In this document: piece by piece, positions 9,822 through 22,199 of the stretch
Numbering within the stretch: position 1 is the stretch's first letter
Layout of the letters: each line of letters begins with the position of its first letter
The notes under the pieces: generated by a model
Database searches by the model: none
What the model saw: the letters and a program-made list of their open reading frames with translations, nothing else
What the model was told of the DNA's origin: nothing
DNA from: Ilyonectria destructans
Taxonomy: Eukaryota; Ascomycota; Sordariomycetes; Hypocreales; Nectriaceae
Length of the DNA stretch: 64,000 nucleotides
Assembly (NCBI GenBank): GCA_020740775.1
Contig: JAHEWK010000003.1
Location: 3,534,001-3,598,000, forward strand
Direction of reading: 5' to 3'
Program-made: the position numbers and the translations under genes

Positions 9822-12800
9822 CTACGGCGGCGTCATACCTCCCTCTATAAGCATCTTGCGTACCTCAGACTCGAGGTTCTTCGCTGACTCGGCGGCGTCT
9901 TCCTCGATTGCACCAGTGACCTTGTTGGCTAGCTCAATCTTCTTCTGACAAGCTTTGTAAATGAGCTCCTCAATTGTGTTTGACGCAATAAACCGGATGA
10001 TCTCGACATCGCGCTTCTGGCCGAGGCGGTGCGCGCGGTTCTCTGCCTGAATGTCGTCTTGCGGGTTATCCGACTGATCGAAGATGATGACCTTGTTGGC
10101 AGCCGTCAGGTTAATGCCCGTGCCACCGGCGCCGGTTGTGAGGAGGAAAACGGGGATCTCTGGGTCTTGATTGAACTCGTCGATCAGTGTCTGGCGTTCC
10201 GAGACGTTGGTGTTGCCCATTAGAACACGATGCTGGATGCCTTCTAGGGCCATAACTTCCCGAAGCAACTCAATCACTCGGGAGAATTTGCTAAAGACCA
10301 AAACTCGGTCGCCGTTCTTCTGGTACTGGTTGAGTAGCTCCAGCAGCTTCTTGACCTTGCCGCTGTCCAGCTCCGTGGCAGCTGGGACGTCAAACTTCTG
10401 AAGAAGATCGGGGTAGTCTCGACACCAAAGATGAAGCTCAAAGTCGGATGCGTTCTTGAGTTCCCCAACCAAGTGTTTGATGTCCGGCTGATGCAGTTCA
10501 GATTGTGGAATGTTGTCCATGAGGATTTTCGCCATCTTCTCGATCTTTGCATCGTCGAAATGGCGGCGGAAAAGCAAAGGATGAAGCGCCGCTTTGCGGA
10601 GTTGCATCCAGCAATTGTTCTGGTCATTTTGTCGACCACGGGCCTGTTTAGCACGTTGAGATGGTTCCATCCTGAACAGTTCCTCATATTCGGCGTAAAC
10701 ACCCTTTTGAGATTCGCTCATTTCGCAGTGAACGACATTGCAAATCTTGGGAGGCATGTCCGACAAGACTTGGTCTTTGCGACGCTGGAGGATAAAGGGT
10801 TCAAGGATGGTGCGGGCACGCTTGACACGCTCGCTGTATAAGAAGGCGCCATTTCCGACGTCTCGGATGGTGACCTTTTGGCTGAAAACAAACTGGATGT
10901 GCTGCATGTAGCCATTGAACATTGACGGGTTGATGAAGTTCAGAAGAGATGTCATCTCCAAGAGGTTGTTCTGGACAGGGGTTCCTGAGAGTCGTTAGCA
11001 TTGTTCGCAGAGTAAAGAGTATGAGGTACATACCTGTGAGCAACATCTTCCATGATGCCGGAATCTTAGAAAGATCCTTGTAAATCTTGGTCTCCGGGTT
11101 CTTCATCTTGTGTCCTTCGTCAAAAATAGCGGCATTGAGGTTGAATGACTGCATAGCCTCGACATCAGCGGGCGAGTTGATCTGGGAATATGTCGCCAGG
11201 ACGACATGGTATGCGTCTGGATTTTGCTGAACGTCATAGGCAATCTCAGCTCGCTCAGGCTGGGAGCCTCGATATCCAATGATAGAGAGCCCTGGTGCAA
11301 ATCGTTCAAACTCACCCAGCCAGTTGTTGTAAGTGCTGGGTGGAACAACGACCAGATTCGGCCAGGGTCGCTCCTTGGTCGGGTTATTTTCGTACTCCTC
11401 CACTAGATGGCACATCAAAGAAATGACTTGGCAAGTCTTGCCCAAGCCCATTTCATCAGCGAGGATACATCCGATGTTGAAGTCGTAAAGAATTGACATC
11501 CAGTTGAGACCGACAAGCTGGAATGGCTTCATCACGCAGTGACCATCCATGAGTTTGGGCTGGCAGGGAATGGGCGGCCGAACGAATTTCGTGCTGCTGA
11601 TGCTTGTTGGAGTGGGAGGGAGGTCTTCTTCTGATCCATCTCGTCGGGATCGCTTGTCATGACCAAAGACATCGATATCCCACGTATCGACCTGTCCCTT
11701 GACAGCCTTCGCATCAACCTCGCATTTGGCGACAACATCGTCGATGGCGGCAACTGCATTCAAGAAGACCTCCACCGCGTCCACGACATTTTCACCAATG
11801 CTGATCTTCGAGGCCTTCCGGGCGCCGGGCTTCTTGGCAATCGTGACTCGCCTGGCTGAGGAAATGTCGGCGAAAGGACGCTTTTCGATTAGGGACTCAA
11901 GCTGGGACTCTTTCATGCTGGTCATCGCAGCCAGATCTTGCACAGTGCTATTGTTGATGCAGTTCAAAACCCGGTCGTCTTCGTCATCGGTTGGTGATGG
12001 CGAGAGCTCTGCTTGGTAATCATCCTCCTTGTCGTTATCAAGGAGGTTGATGATCAATGGGTCGTCGCTGGAGGGAGGGCTCGAGATGACCACCGGAGAA
12101 GGTGGGCTAGGCTCTCTCCGACCCTGGATTAAACGGCGTCTAGGCTTCTTCTGAGGGCTTGGTGACATGGTCTTTGAGTGGGCTCGGAATGTCGATTTGG
12201 ATGTGGTAGTTGATTTAGAGGTAGCAGCCGATTGAAACGCTGCTTTACTGATTAAGCGACGGGCAGGCTTTGGTTTGGCGGGGGTTTGTGAAATAGGATT
12301 GTTCGTGAGCCACTCGATAGTATCCTCAAGGTCATTCTTACATTCCCTTAGAGCTTCTCGGGCCTTGTTGGAGGGAACCTTGGGACCAAACACGTCGAAG
12401 ATCTGTCGGAGCTTGTTCTTGACATCTCGCTCCTCCGATTCGGGGTTGTATGCGAAGGCTGAAATCTGTGCCTTGAACGTCGTAGGCCGGATATCACCTC
12501 GAGGAGGCGTCAAGTCGTCCTCATCGTCAGAGATGAGGCTGATTGGCTCCATGGCCGGTCGCTTCTTGTTGGACATTGTGGGTTGGGCTCGAGGGGGCGG
12601 TCGGAAGAAGGTCCCTTGGGGAGCGAGTCGGGTTGCTAGTGTCGAGGGCTTGGGTTGAAAGGGCGAAGAGGCAGGAACTTCGATGATGCTGCTTGCGGGT
12701 GAAGATGATCTCATGGGCGCGAGCATGGGCTTCGAGAGAATCTGAGTGGCCTGTGTGGTCTCGCGATCGCGGAGAAAGGCAGTGGGCGAGCAGGGAATGG

Positions 12801-12921
12801 TGTCACCGGCGAGCTCGTCGTCGTCCTCGATGTCGAGTTGCAGCGTGGGACGGGCGAGTGAGGGTGTTCGAGGCATGGGGTTAGAGTGCCGTACAGGCAA
12901 AGGGGAAGAACTGCCTGCCAT
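9822..12921 (-). CDS. FUN30: SNF2-family chromatin remodeller of the Fun30/Fft (SMARCAD1) type
   Basis: Two exons (12921-11034 and 10984-9822) around a 49-bp intron give 1016 residues. The splice restores the motif Ia/III region L-L-T-G-T-P-V-Q-N-N-L. The N-terminal half is disordered and Ser/Pro-rich, with a CUE-like ubiquitin-binding helix bundle at about 163-208 and a helix-hairpin-helix-like segment near 321-360. The ATPase follows: motif I DEMGLGKT (489-496), motif II DEGH (601-604; the Gly variant is usual in this family), then the C-terminal helicase lobe with LLTTGAGGTGIN and the arginine-finger region R-A-H-R-L-G-Q. Fun30 proteins slide or exchange nucleosomes, silence heterochromatin and promote DNA-end resection. 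Length is close to yeast Fun30. The gene is divergent from VMA21 across about 700 bp. Confidence 0.93.
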
Positions 12922-13627
12922 GATTAAGAAGCGCGGAAAGGATTAAAAGAAAAAAAGGCGAGGCGGAGGCGGGGTCGGTGCGTGGAAGTGCACGATGCGC
13001 GAGGAGGTCACCCGGAGCTGAGGCGAAGGTGAGAAGCCAGTGAAGGTCATTGAGGAGCGACGTCAATAGGGAATTTCGACCAGCGAACGGGGGTGCTTCC
13101 TATTGTCCAGGCGAGGGGCGTGAGCAAACAGACCAGGAACACGCACCGGGGGCTGGAGGTGGAGATTTTCGAGTCGTCTCGTTTGGACGCGCTTCCGCCA
13201 CTGGCGCCAAAACGACGAGCGAGGATCACGAAGTCACGTGAGAGGATATATCGCGTCAATGGTATCAGTAGCTCGGCCGGGAGTCGATCTTGTGTAGCAG
13301 GTGCAGCGAAGGGCACCAATTGCCTCTAAATATCCCCGTGGCCTTTGTTCCTAACTATGGACGAATTATAATACAAGCCACAAAGAAACCCTTTCACATG
13401 GACGGCGAGGCTCTGGCACTGGCCATTAAGCGGTTGGTGTTCAGTAGTACATGAGCATCCATCCACAGTCACGCCGCACGTGCAGGTGGGCCGTGTGCTA
13501 CGTAGAGCTATCATCCAGTGTCTCACAGCCAAACTCATCCAGCCTCGACCAAGGTCAATCCGAACAACCTTCAAACACTCCCCAAGTATTCCATCGTCCA
13601 CCACCTCGCCGTGCACGTGCTGAAGCA
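12922..13627. promoter_or_regulatory. Shared divergent promoter region, FUN30 / VMA21
   Basis: About 700 bp separate the two start codons, so both promoters must lie here. A CACGTG palindrome sits at 13235-13240. Two ACGTG-containing sites closer to VMA21 are at about 13478 and 13612. Nothing else with a clear signature is visible. Confidence 0.5.
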
Positions 13628-14079
13628 ATGGCGACCCGACGCATCATCGCCACTGAGAAGACCATCCTCGACCGGGACGACACCGTCGAGGAGAAGTCCA
13701 ACATTAGCCCGGCCGTCCCAAAGTGCGACCTGTCCCCATCTCATCTTGCCCTTGACAAACGCCCTTTGAGCTTAGCTAAACTGACCAAAACTCCAGCGAT
13801 GTCATCTTCAAGCTCATCGCCTTCACTCTCGCTATGATTGTGGTCCCCATCGGGTCCTACTTTGTCACCGTCCACACCATCTTCAAAGGCACGCCTGTCC
13901 ACTTTCTGGTCTCGTTGCCCCGTTGTCTAACAGTCATTCTAGGCAACTCATCCTATGCGGGCGGTCTGGCTGCCCTCATGGCCAATGTGGTACTTGTTTC
14001 CTACATTATCGTTGCGATGAAGGAGGATCAATCTGAACAGTTGGAGAATTCCAAGCCCGAAGGAAAAAAGGATCAATAG
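13628..14079 (+). CDS. VMA21: V-ATPase assembly factor Vma21
   Basis: Three exons (13628-13722, 13797-13888, 13943-14079) encode 107 residues. Two membrane spans are seen: I-A-F-T-L-A-M-I-V-V-P-I-G-S-Y-F and L-A-A-L-M-A-N-V-V-L-V-S-Y-I-I. They are joined by the family's short loop F-K-G-N-S-S-Y-A-G. The C-terminus Lys-Lys-Asp-Gln is a KKxx ER-retrieval signal. Vma21 escorts the V0 sector of the vacuolar proton pump out of the ER. Length and topology match the family. Intron 1 is 74 bp, GT-AG. Intron 2 (13889-13942) starts with GC instead of GT. It has a good CTAAC branch site and AG acceptor, and its 54 bp contain no stop in frame, so retention would insert 18 residues in the inter-membrane loop. 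Confidence 0.93.
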
Positions 14080-14732
14080 TGACGTCGTGGCTGGTTGCAA
14101 GATTCCATCATCAATTTCACGCAATTCACGTCATCACATTCGTACCGGCACATTTAAACCCGGTGGCGCATCACAATGTCTCTCTTCTCGCGATATGCGC
14201 AGGCCTGCCGTATTGGCAAGCCGTGTTTGCAATCCTCTACAGCCGCGCGTATGTGCTATGTAAGCTTTGGGGAACGAGTAATAATTAGTGTGTGATTGCG
14301 ACGAGCAGATCCACTGTCTGCCATGCCATCCCCCGATAATTCTTGACCAAAGTACCAAACAAAGTAAACCCCTCAACGCCTCGTACAAGTCTCGTATGTT
14401 GATATGTACCATCCAGCAGCGTCATGTATCTTGCCCCTTCAAGCAAGGCGTCCAGGAATAATCTCGATTCAACCCAAAAAAAACCCAAGCGGCAGCATCC
14501 CTGGCCTCCTTTCCAGGAACATAATGGTCCATGTAGAAAAGATAACTGAATTCATCCCACATAATTCTGTAGTGAATCGCATACACAGTCCGGCCCCTGT
14601 TGGAGGCGCCATCCTGAAGCAGAATCAAGAAAGGGGTATCGACAAATGAAAGAGGTAACATGAGAATGTGTGTGTTTGTGTGTGAGAGTGTTTGTGAGAG
14701 TGTGTGGGTATCGTCATCGAATCTTTGTCTGC
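14080..14732. other. Convergent 3' spacer, VMA21 / DUF2406 gene
   Basis: Tail-to-tail intergenic DNA that must hold both terminators. A GT/GA-rich simple-sequence stretch lies at about 14666-14710. No gene seen. Confidence 0.5.
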
Positions 14733-16092
14733 TTAGGAATTCTTGCTGAATCGGCGGGCAAACCAGCTCTTCCGCTTCTCTGGGGCCTCCGTTTTTGTTT
14801 GTTGAGTAGATGTCCGTCTCAGAAGTGTGCCCTTCTGTTTCCCAGCGGGAGGGGGTGCTTGTGGTACTGCAGTCGGGGGTGCTGAGTGCGGTGCTTGTTG
14901 CTGAGGCTGTCTCCCTTGACCGTTGGGTACTGGGGCGAGGTACCCACGCTGGTATTGCGGTTGACCCTGGCCAGGTCTGGCACCGTAATCGTTGACTGGG
15001 TCGCGGCGCTTAGCCGGTACAGTGCGGTCGATCGAGCTGTTGTCGCTGCTGGTGGGGTCTGTCTGGTAGCCGGCCTGGTCAGAGTTGCCGCTGCCGGCAG
15101 CAGACGTTACCGTCTCGTATGATCGGTCCTTGTTAGGCATAGGGTAAATATTCGGGTTGCGTCCATTACTCTGGTATTGGGGATCCGTCTGTATTCGAGG
15201 CATTCGTTGCCGGACTGGAGGATTGCCATGGCTGCCGCCGTGTTGCTGAGGGTCAAAGTAACTGCTTCGAGCTCCCAGGTCGAACTGAGTCTGTTCCGGC
15301 CTAAATGATTGTGGCCGGCCGTTGTAGTAGCTGTCATGGGGGAAGCGCGGCTGGTTGCCAGTGAATGAGCTGTTTCGTCGGTTGAAGTTGGTGACGGATT
15401 CTGTGTTCAAGGTGGTCAGCGCCGGATGTTCGGGAATGCAGCATGATGAGGTTATTTACCAGTGCCGTAAATCGACTTGCGCGCGTAGCCTCCATCAATT
15501 GCAGCCTCAAAAGATCGGATGGTGTCGAGCGGTCGTTCCCACCTGTTTCGGGTTGGGTTTGACTTGTCCGGGTCGGCTGAGAGTGGTGTTAGTGTCAATC
15601 TCGAGAAGGATGATGCAGGGGACGAACCGATGGCGTTGCCGAAGGAATCCTTGTGTTGCATCGATCGGAGCGGCGCGAAGGTCGATTCGGACTTCATGGC
15701 GGCGACGGCGGCTGTTGCTCTGTCAGTTGATTGACTCCTTCACACTCGGGAGTCAGGCGATGCTAAGACGCACAGGGTTCGGCTTCACTGATGGCCAGTG
15801 TAGGGTCGGCTTTGGTGTGAAGACGCTTCTTTTCCTTCTCGGCAGAGGTTTCATGTAAGTCCCTGCTGCCAGAGCTCTTATGCGACTTTTGAGAGTGGAA
15901 GCTGAGGGTTCTCGACTTGGCGGGCGGGTTCTGCGACTGGCGCTGATGCGACGCACGGGGAGGCGGCTGGTAGGTCTGCTGCGGCGGTTGAGGCTGCTGC
16001 TGCTGCTGCTGCTGGGGAAAATACTGCTGCTGCGCCTGGTGTGGAGAGGGCGGCAGCGTGTGTTGACGATACTGCTCGGCAGAGGTCGCCAT
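14733..16092 (-). CDS. DUF2406 family protein
   Basis: Three exons (16092-15774, 15711-15460, 15400-14733) with introns of 62 and 59 bp give 412 residues. The N-terminus is Gln/Pro-rich with a polyglutamine run. The conserved block spans exons 1-2: L-H-T-K-A-D-P-T-L-A-I-S-E-A-E-P, then S-T-F-A-P-L-R-S-M-Q-H-K-D and W-E-R-P-L-D-T-I-R-S-F-E-A-A-I-D-G. This is the signature I know from the DUF2406 family, which includes yeast YMR295C and YGR273C. The remaining third is disordered and rich in Gln, Pro and Ser, ending in a basic segment with K-S-W-F-A-R-R-F-S. The molecular function is unknown; yeast members are cytoplasmic or cell-periphery proteins. The acceptor of intron 1 was chosen as the second of two CAGs because only it keeps the conserved block in frame. 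Confidence 0.85.
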
Positions 16093-19000
16093 GGTTGCGG
16101 TGCTTGGGGGGACGCTGTTTTATCAAACTGGAGTCGTCGTGGAGCAGGATCGTAGGAGCGGCCCAAGCGGTTGGCAAGGGTATCTCGGAGTGATTGTCAC
16201 GGCCAGAGTGGATTGGCGCGAGGCAATCAACGGAGACGATAATGGAGATTTGCGACGGGTCTGGCGCAGGGAGGAGTGTGTAAGGAGGAACTGGGCCAAG
16301 GAGGAAGACCAACGGCGACTAGCAAGGAAGTAAAGGACTGGAACCTGGAACGGGAAATTTCGTGGTGGAGATGAGATAGTGGTGGTGAGTAGGTACGGAG
16401 TAGTGGCGGAGGAGAGGTTGGGGGCTTTGATGGATTGGCGTGTTGTCTTTGGGTCTTGCAAGCCAAGCCAAGCCACGCAGCGAGAGCGAAGGTGGGCTGC
16501 TTCCGGCGGCCTGGGGGCGGTTTTCCTCGTCGCCAGTTCCCTTGGGGCACTTTTTCTCTGGGGCAGCTTCTGGGGCGCCGTGGGAGCTTACAGGCTTTCC
16601 AGTGGGCGAGCTGCGGGTCCTGGTTGCGCTATCAACGAGAAAAGAGCGGGGCCGGCTTGGGCGCCTGCGGCCGGGCCAGGGTACCTTCAGAGGGTTGCGT
16701 GTGCAGCGAGCGTATTGTGGACTCGAGGGTTTGGATTGGGTTGGGTTGCGTTGTGGTGCGTCGCAGGATGGATTGGATGGCCCGATTACCAGCGGGAGGG
16801 CACCTGAAGGGGGTGGATTGGCTTCCGTCGATGCCGTCGATGCCCTGGAAGATGCGGATGCGCCTTGTCGCGTCCAAGGTGGAAAAGCGTCCGGCCAAGA
16901 AGCGACCGGGCAACGAGACGACCAAGTAGCCGCTAGCCCAGGTACTGAAATCTCACCTTATCGGCGTCGTGAAACACCCCTTGTCCCGCGGCCTGCTTTT
17001 GCGTGCCTATGGATGTTGTTGACGCAGTTCGTGCTGAGACGTAAAATATCGTCCTGATGCCCGTTGCTGAAAACGGCGCGCGCGAATGTCTCACGGGCTC
17101 GCGCAATCTGGATTTGTTTCTTCGCCGCCCGTCGTCTTTCTGTGTCACTGCAAAACCGCCACTCGATTTGTCTCTGCGGTGGCTGTCGTTTTTGCTTCTT
17201 TTGATTTTCTGACCGATGCCCTGTATCTCGCTTTTGCTGGTGTGGACCAGGTCTGTGCCAGGTATAGGCGCTGTCGATCGCGGCCTGACGTCACCACAAG
17301 GTGCTGAGCAACGCGCCACTTCTTCCAGTGGTCGGTGGGCCACGCTTCACCTGCCAACCCACTATGGCTACAGGGCTCTCGGCTCCGTCGTCTCGTTTCG
17401 TAGTGGCTTGCCTCGTGGGTGCCGGGGCGTGTTGCGGCGCGATGGAGGGGCGACGCACGATGCGGATGGGGACGATGCGATGGGCCAATAAGCCAATAAG
17501 CCGACCGGTCTGAAATAGCTGTTGCGCGAAAGTGGCGGCGTCGTGTTTGGCGTTTGCGCTTGCTGCTTGTCTGTCTGACTTGAACTTGTGTCCCGCGCGG
17601 CGTGGGATTGGGATTGCTCAAATGTCCGGGTCGTTATCTTAGACAGCGCTTCTCTGGCCACGGACTAGGCTGCAGGGTGCCCTTGGAGGATGTGAATCGC
17701 GGGTCGGGCGAAAGATAGAGTCGTGTTCGAGGCCGGGTACCACTGCCCAAAATGTACTCAATGTAATAATTCGGTCAGTATTAATTATCGTGCGTGTGCG
17801 TCTTCTGTCTTCGCCACCCGCTCGGGAGTTGTATTGGGTTCTGAGGTGCGGAGTACTTCGGGGACGAGCTGCACTTAATACGAGAGGCGGGAACTGAATT
17901 TGGGCGCAGAGAGAGACGGAGCGAAACAGCAACGAGTGGCGATGCAACTAGAACGGACCCTTCTCCTTCAAAAACGGGCGCTTGGGTGAGGGAGGGGATG
18001 ACAGAGATCTTATTCTTATGGGCGTATGTCTTGTAGGTGGTCAGCCATCCGCCGTGCCATCCGCCATCCACGTCTAAAAGCATTCGACGATTCGGCCTCA
18101 GACAATGCCCGCCAATCGCTCCGTGGTTCAATGGAGACCTCAGGCGGATGGATGCGCGTACTCGGCACGGAAGACTGCACTTGGACCTCTCCGTACATAC
18201 CTACACACGTATAGAAGTACGTAGTTGTACGTGCTGTACTGCCTGACACAGTCCTCGCCCCGGCCACCCGGGCGAGACCAGACAGACAATCCAAGACAAG
18301 CTGCTAAGAGGGCATGTCGCTAAGGCACATGGAGTATCAGGGAAGCTGACTGGAAAACTCAAGGTCCCGTTTGCCGGGTCCTGATTCGATGGTTGTCAAG
18401 ACCGTCCGATCATGACGCGTCCTATCCGCTACTGCAGCGAGAGCCACGACATGCGACTCTGCCGGAGGCTGGCCTCTAGGATTGTGTGCTAGAGTTCCAT
18501 GTTTACGAGGTACGATCTCCCGAGTACCTCGTACCCATCAGTGGCCAAAACCCTAATAGTGAAAGGTTGGGTTGAGAGCACATCCCTTCCGAGTTCCCCC
18601 TCCGTCGTGTCAATCACGAGTGTCATCGATGACTGGGTTCCTGGCGGATGCGGTATCAATCGGCAATCTGTGCGTTCGCCAGGTACAAACGCACACGCTC
18701 GCCACGGTTTCAATTCCCCCAAGAAGGACTGCAAATTTGCTCGATCAAAAATAAAGCAAGGGGGAAAAAGACGATCTCGACTCGGCCACGGAAACTGCGC
18801 CAAGTGCGAGCCGCAGAGTGTTTGGATGCCACGTCCACGGCTCCATCCCCCATCCCTGCAACTGCAGCTGTGATGTGCTGTGCTGCGCTGTACCCCTACG
18901 GAGCGGACACTCTTTTCTTGCTAGACCAGCTGTAGCGCTGCGTACATGCGGCTATGGAAGCGGTCGGCCAGCGCAGTTCAAGAATAAATCGATACTTCTT

Positions 19001-22000
19001 ATGTACGGTTCAGTCGGCCAGGGGTAAGAGGCCCGGCGGGCATGATGGATCTAGCCCGTGATGGAGGTGGCCAAGGTCGCTTGGCAACCCCAAAAGCTTC
19101 ACATCTTCGCACCGGCGGCGCCAAATCACCGTCCACCGCGCAGGGGTGTGGCAGTCAATTCTTGGTTGTGCTCCTTGCCCTCGCCCCCCAAAGTCATCTT
19201 GACGTCGCTGCGTGGCCGATCGGTTGTCTCGCCCCTGTCCCTCTTCTTCGTGTTCGGTGGCTCCCACACACACTTCTCGTACAGATTCGCGCATGCCTGT
19301 GCCAGCCTATTGATGCGGGATTCTCGGGCACCGCTAAGCCAGTCCCAGGTCCAATTCTCCATGTGAGATGGCCCCCTCGATCGGCGCTTGCTTTTGTCTG
19401 ATCACAAATTCACAGGAGCTGTTGATGGGACTGTGACGTGCTCGAGTCGAGGGCCAACAATGATTAGCCCTTTCTACGAAGTAGCTAATATGTATGTACA
19501 TACCGCTCATTAGCCATTGGCGTTGGTTTGGTCTGGACTCTGGTTCAATCTTCCCGGAAGGGCGTTACCAATTTCCTGTGTGAGAGTGTGACCTGTGTAT
19601 CTCATCCCATCCATCCTATCTCGTGCAGACCGGAGATAGACACCTGTGCCGCTGAGAGCGAGAGGGTTGCCTCCCTGTCCACGCACACGGTCACTCACAT
19701 TTCCTCGCGGCACCCTCGCACAAATGACTTTCAGTCTATTTGTTTAACTTCTAGCAGAATTACACTGCTTTGTTTTCCCCGACTCTTGCCGCCAATTGAC
19801 CGTACGCCTACAGGAGTGTATCATGGCAACTGATAACAGAGCTCCCGTCTGCCTCTGCAGCATGCCCACAGGCCAGCAGGGGTGTGTCTGTCACTGACGG
19901 TGCTCTGGTCTCCCTGCCACCAAAGCTCCCTACAGCTGCCACATGCTAAATTAGGCTGGCAGCTACCATGGATACCTTGCCGCAACCCTAGCACAGCTGA
20001 TGGCCAGGCGAGCCGTCTGTCTGTCGCTATTGTCCCTAGACTCCAGCACGACGGCACTACGGCAACCTCCATCCAGGGCGCCCACCACAGCCACAAGTGC
20101 TGAGCGGCGCGGGAGCGTCAATCAGCGTGTAGTTATCTCGATACCGGGCCGCGGGGGGGCCATTTCAACGCCGTACCCGCGGTAAGTTAGATGAACTCCT
20201 CCCACATCGGGTCGATGAAACCGTCACTTCGGGATGTGGATGTTACACTCCTTTGCGCGCGCTGTATCTCAAGCCTAATCCTGCACTCGCCAGGATCACA
20301 TCACCCCGAGCCATCCGCTCCGCAGCCAGTCTGCAGGCTCGCCGCCCAACAAGATATCCCCGTTGCATTTGCGTGCAGGCAGCATCCTGTACCTACATCT
20401 ATTACAAACAGGTCGACCTGCGTGAGGGAACGCAGCACGGGACTTGCATCCTTGTCCCGGACAAGGCAGATACCTGCATGCAACCCGACCAACACTTGCC
20501 TCTGGCACGCGGCAATGCCGTCGGAGTTGGAGTGTCCCGCAGAGCTCGAGGCGTCTGCGCAGCTCGTCATTGCGAGACACAGCTTGCCTTGTTACTGGGT
20601 TACTGACATTGTCGACCTTAAATCTGACCGACGCGCAACATTAAAAACTCACCCTTTCAGCTGAAGCTGAAGCCACCGAGGACGGCATGACGCACCAGAT
20701 GGTCATCGCGCAGAATCAGACCATCAACGGCTGTGGTTCATAACTGGGCTCGCTGGATGATCTGTTCGCCCCCAAGCGATGATCTCTTGAACTGATGACT
20801 TGTTCCAATTCTACTCGACAATGACACCATCTTCACTCGTACCGGCCACCGTGATTAAACAGTGTATTCTTGGTGGTAGCCTTTGCACTGACTTCCCTCC
20901 TCGTTGAGACACTACTTAGGCACAACGCAGCAGTGTTGGAATGCGATGAGGCATACTCTCTAAAACTTAGGGGAAGTGTTAGTCCATGTTTCTCAATATT
21001 TCTTGTCAAGATCCTAAGGTATCTGTGGAGGCTCAGGTGGCCATGTCACAACCCCATACAATTCGATCCTTGTGGGTTATGGATTGTTGGCTTAGATCCC
21101 CGACCCGCCAAAAAGTCTCAGTTTGCTCCTGTGAACAACCTTGTTGTGCAGAGTGCGTTTCCAAGGGGGAATTTACCACTAGCATCCGATCCGTGCATTG
21201 ACCGACATTCGCTGGCAACCGCTTATCACACCGCCTATACATTCCCGGGCTTCCGGGGAGAGGACCCGGTGTTGTGACAAGTGAATCATTGCGAGCTATG
21301 AACTGGATGCTCAAGAAACTCATCCATGACCGATTGCATGTGATGTCTCGATCCTTGGTAATGGTAGGTTTCTCATTAACTCAGGAGCATTGCGCCGGCT
21401 GATTCTATCAACTCGACAGACTCAAGAGATGAGAACCATACCGGGAATTTCGAGACCATCTGCTTGACTATCTGTTCAAGATATTGAAGTCAACAATTAT
21501 TAGGATTAAGATTCGGAATTATGTCCAAGGTGGGTGGGCGTAGTGTGCGAGAGGGGGATTCGGAAACCAACCACGTCTACCTGAAGATAATGCTCAAGGG
21601 AATGGACAACTGAGGTATTGACATTGGATGTTGTCATGGGCTCGGTGGAGGATCTAGTTCACTCCTGAGACTCAGCTCTGGATGTAAACATTCACGCCAG
21701 GAAGAGGGGATTCGACGCTGGGACAATCGGTGTCACTTGAGTTGGCAGTCCACTTGGGTGGGTCATCGAGTGGTTGTTGTTCAAAAGACATTTCCGATTC
21801 ATCATAAGACACCAGACCATGGCTCAAAAATTCCCAAAGCATCAAAATCACAATCCAGCTTGCAGGGACAGGTGCTGCCGTAATAAAAGCCCCGACCTGG
21901 CATTCATCGTTGAATCGCTTATACCCTAGTCACCGTCGTTGAAGTCGCCTTCGATCTCATCCCATTCCATCGCTGGTCCTCGTGGACTGCCATGCCAGGT

Positions 22001-22199
22001 CGAGTTCGAGTTCGCCAACCGATGCGTGGTAGAGAACATCATCACCGAGATGTCAGGTCCTCAGAGCCCTCGGGGTTGGGATTTGACGTCTTTTTGAATT
22101 GAATGCCTCAAAGCAAGACAATATGCTTTATCCTTGCCTCGACCAATGCAGCCAAATGAGAACCGCCCTCACTACCAACTCCGTCCCGAAGCCCTTTTT
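16093..22199. other. 6.1-kb spacer without a recognisable gene
   Basis: Between the start of the DUF2406 gene and the stop of eL33. The first 1-2 kb should hold the DUF2406 promoter and leader; (CAAGC)n-like repeats occur at about 16457-16475 and a TACGGAGTA element at 16394-16402. The rest carries overlapping short frames on both strands with no domain, no consistent exon chain and no tRNA-like A/B boxes. A minus-strand open segment around 21672-21930 encodes a hydrophobic stretch and is noted in the findings as a weak exon candidate. Confidence 0.5.

Noticed and set aside
16379..17057. Several 100-200 codon overlapping ORFs on both strands
   Set aside because: All frames open at once because of GC-rich low-complexity sequence in the DUF2406 upstream region; none has protein features.
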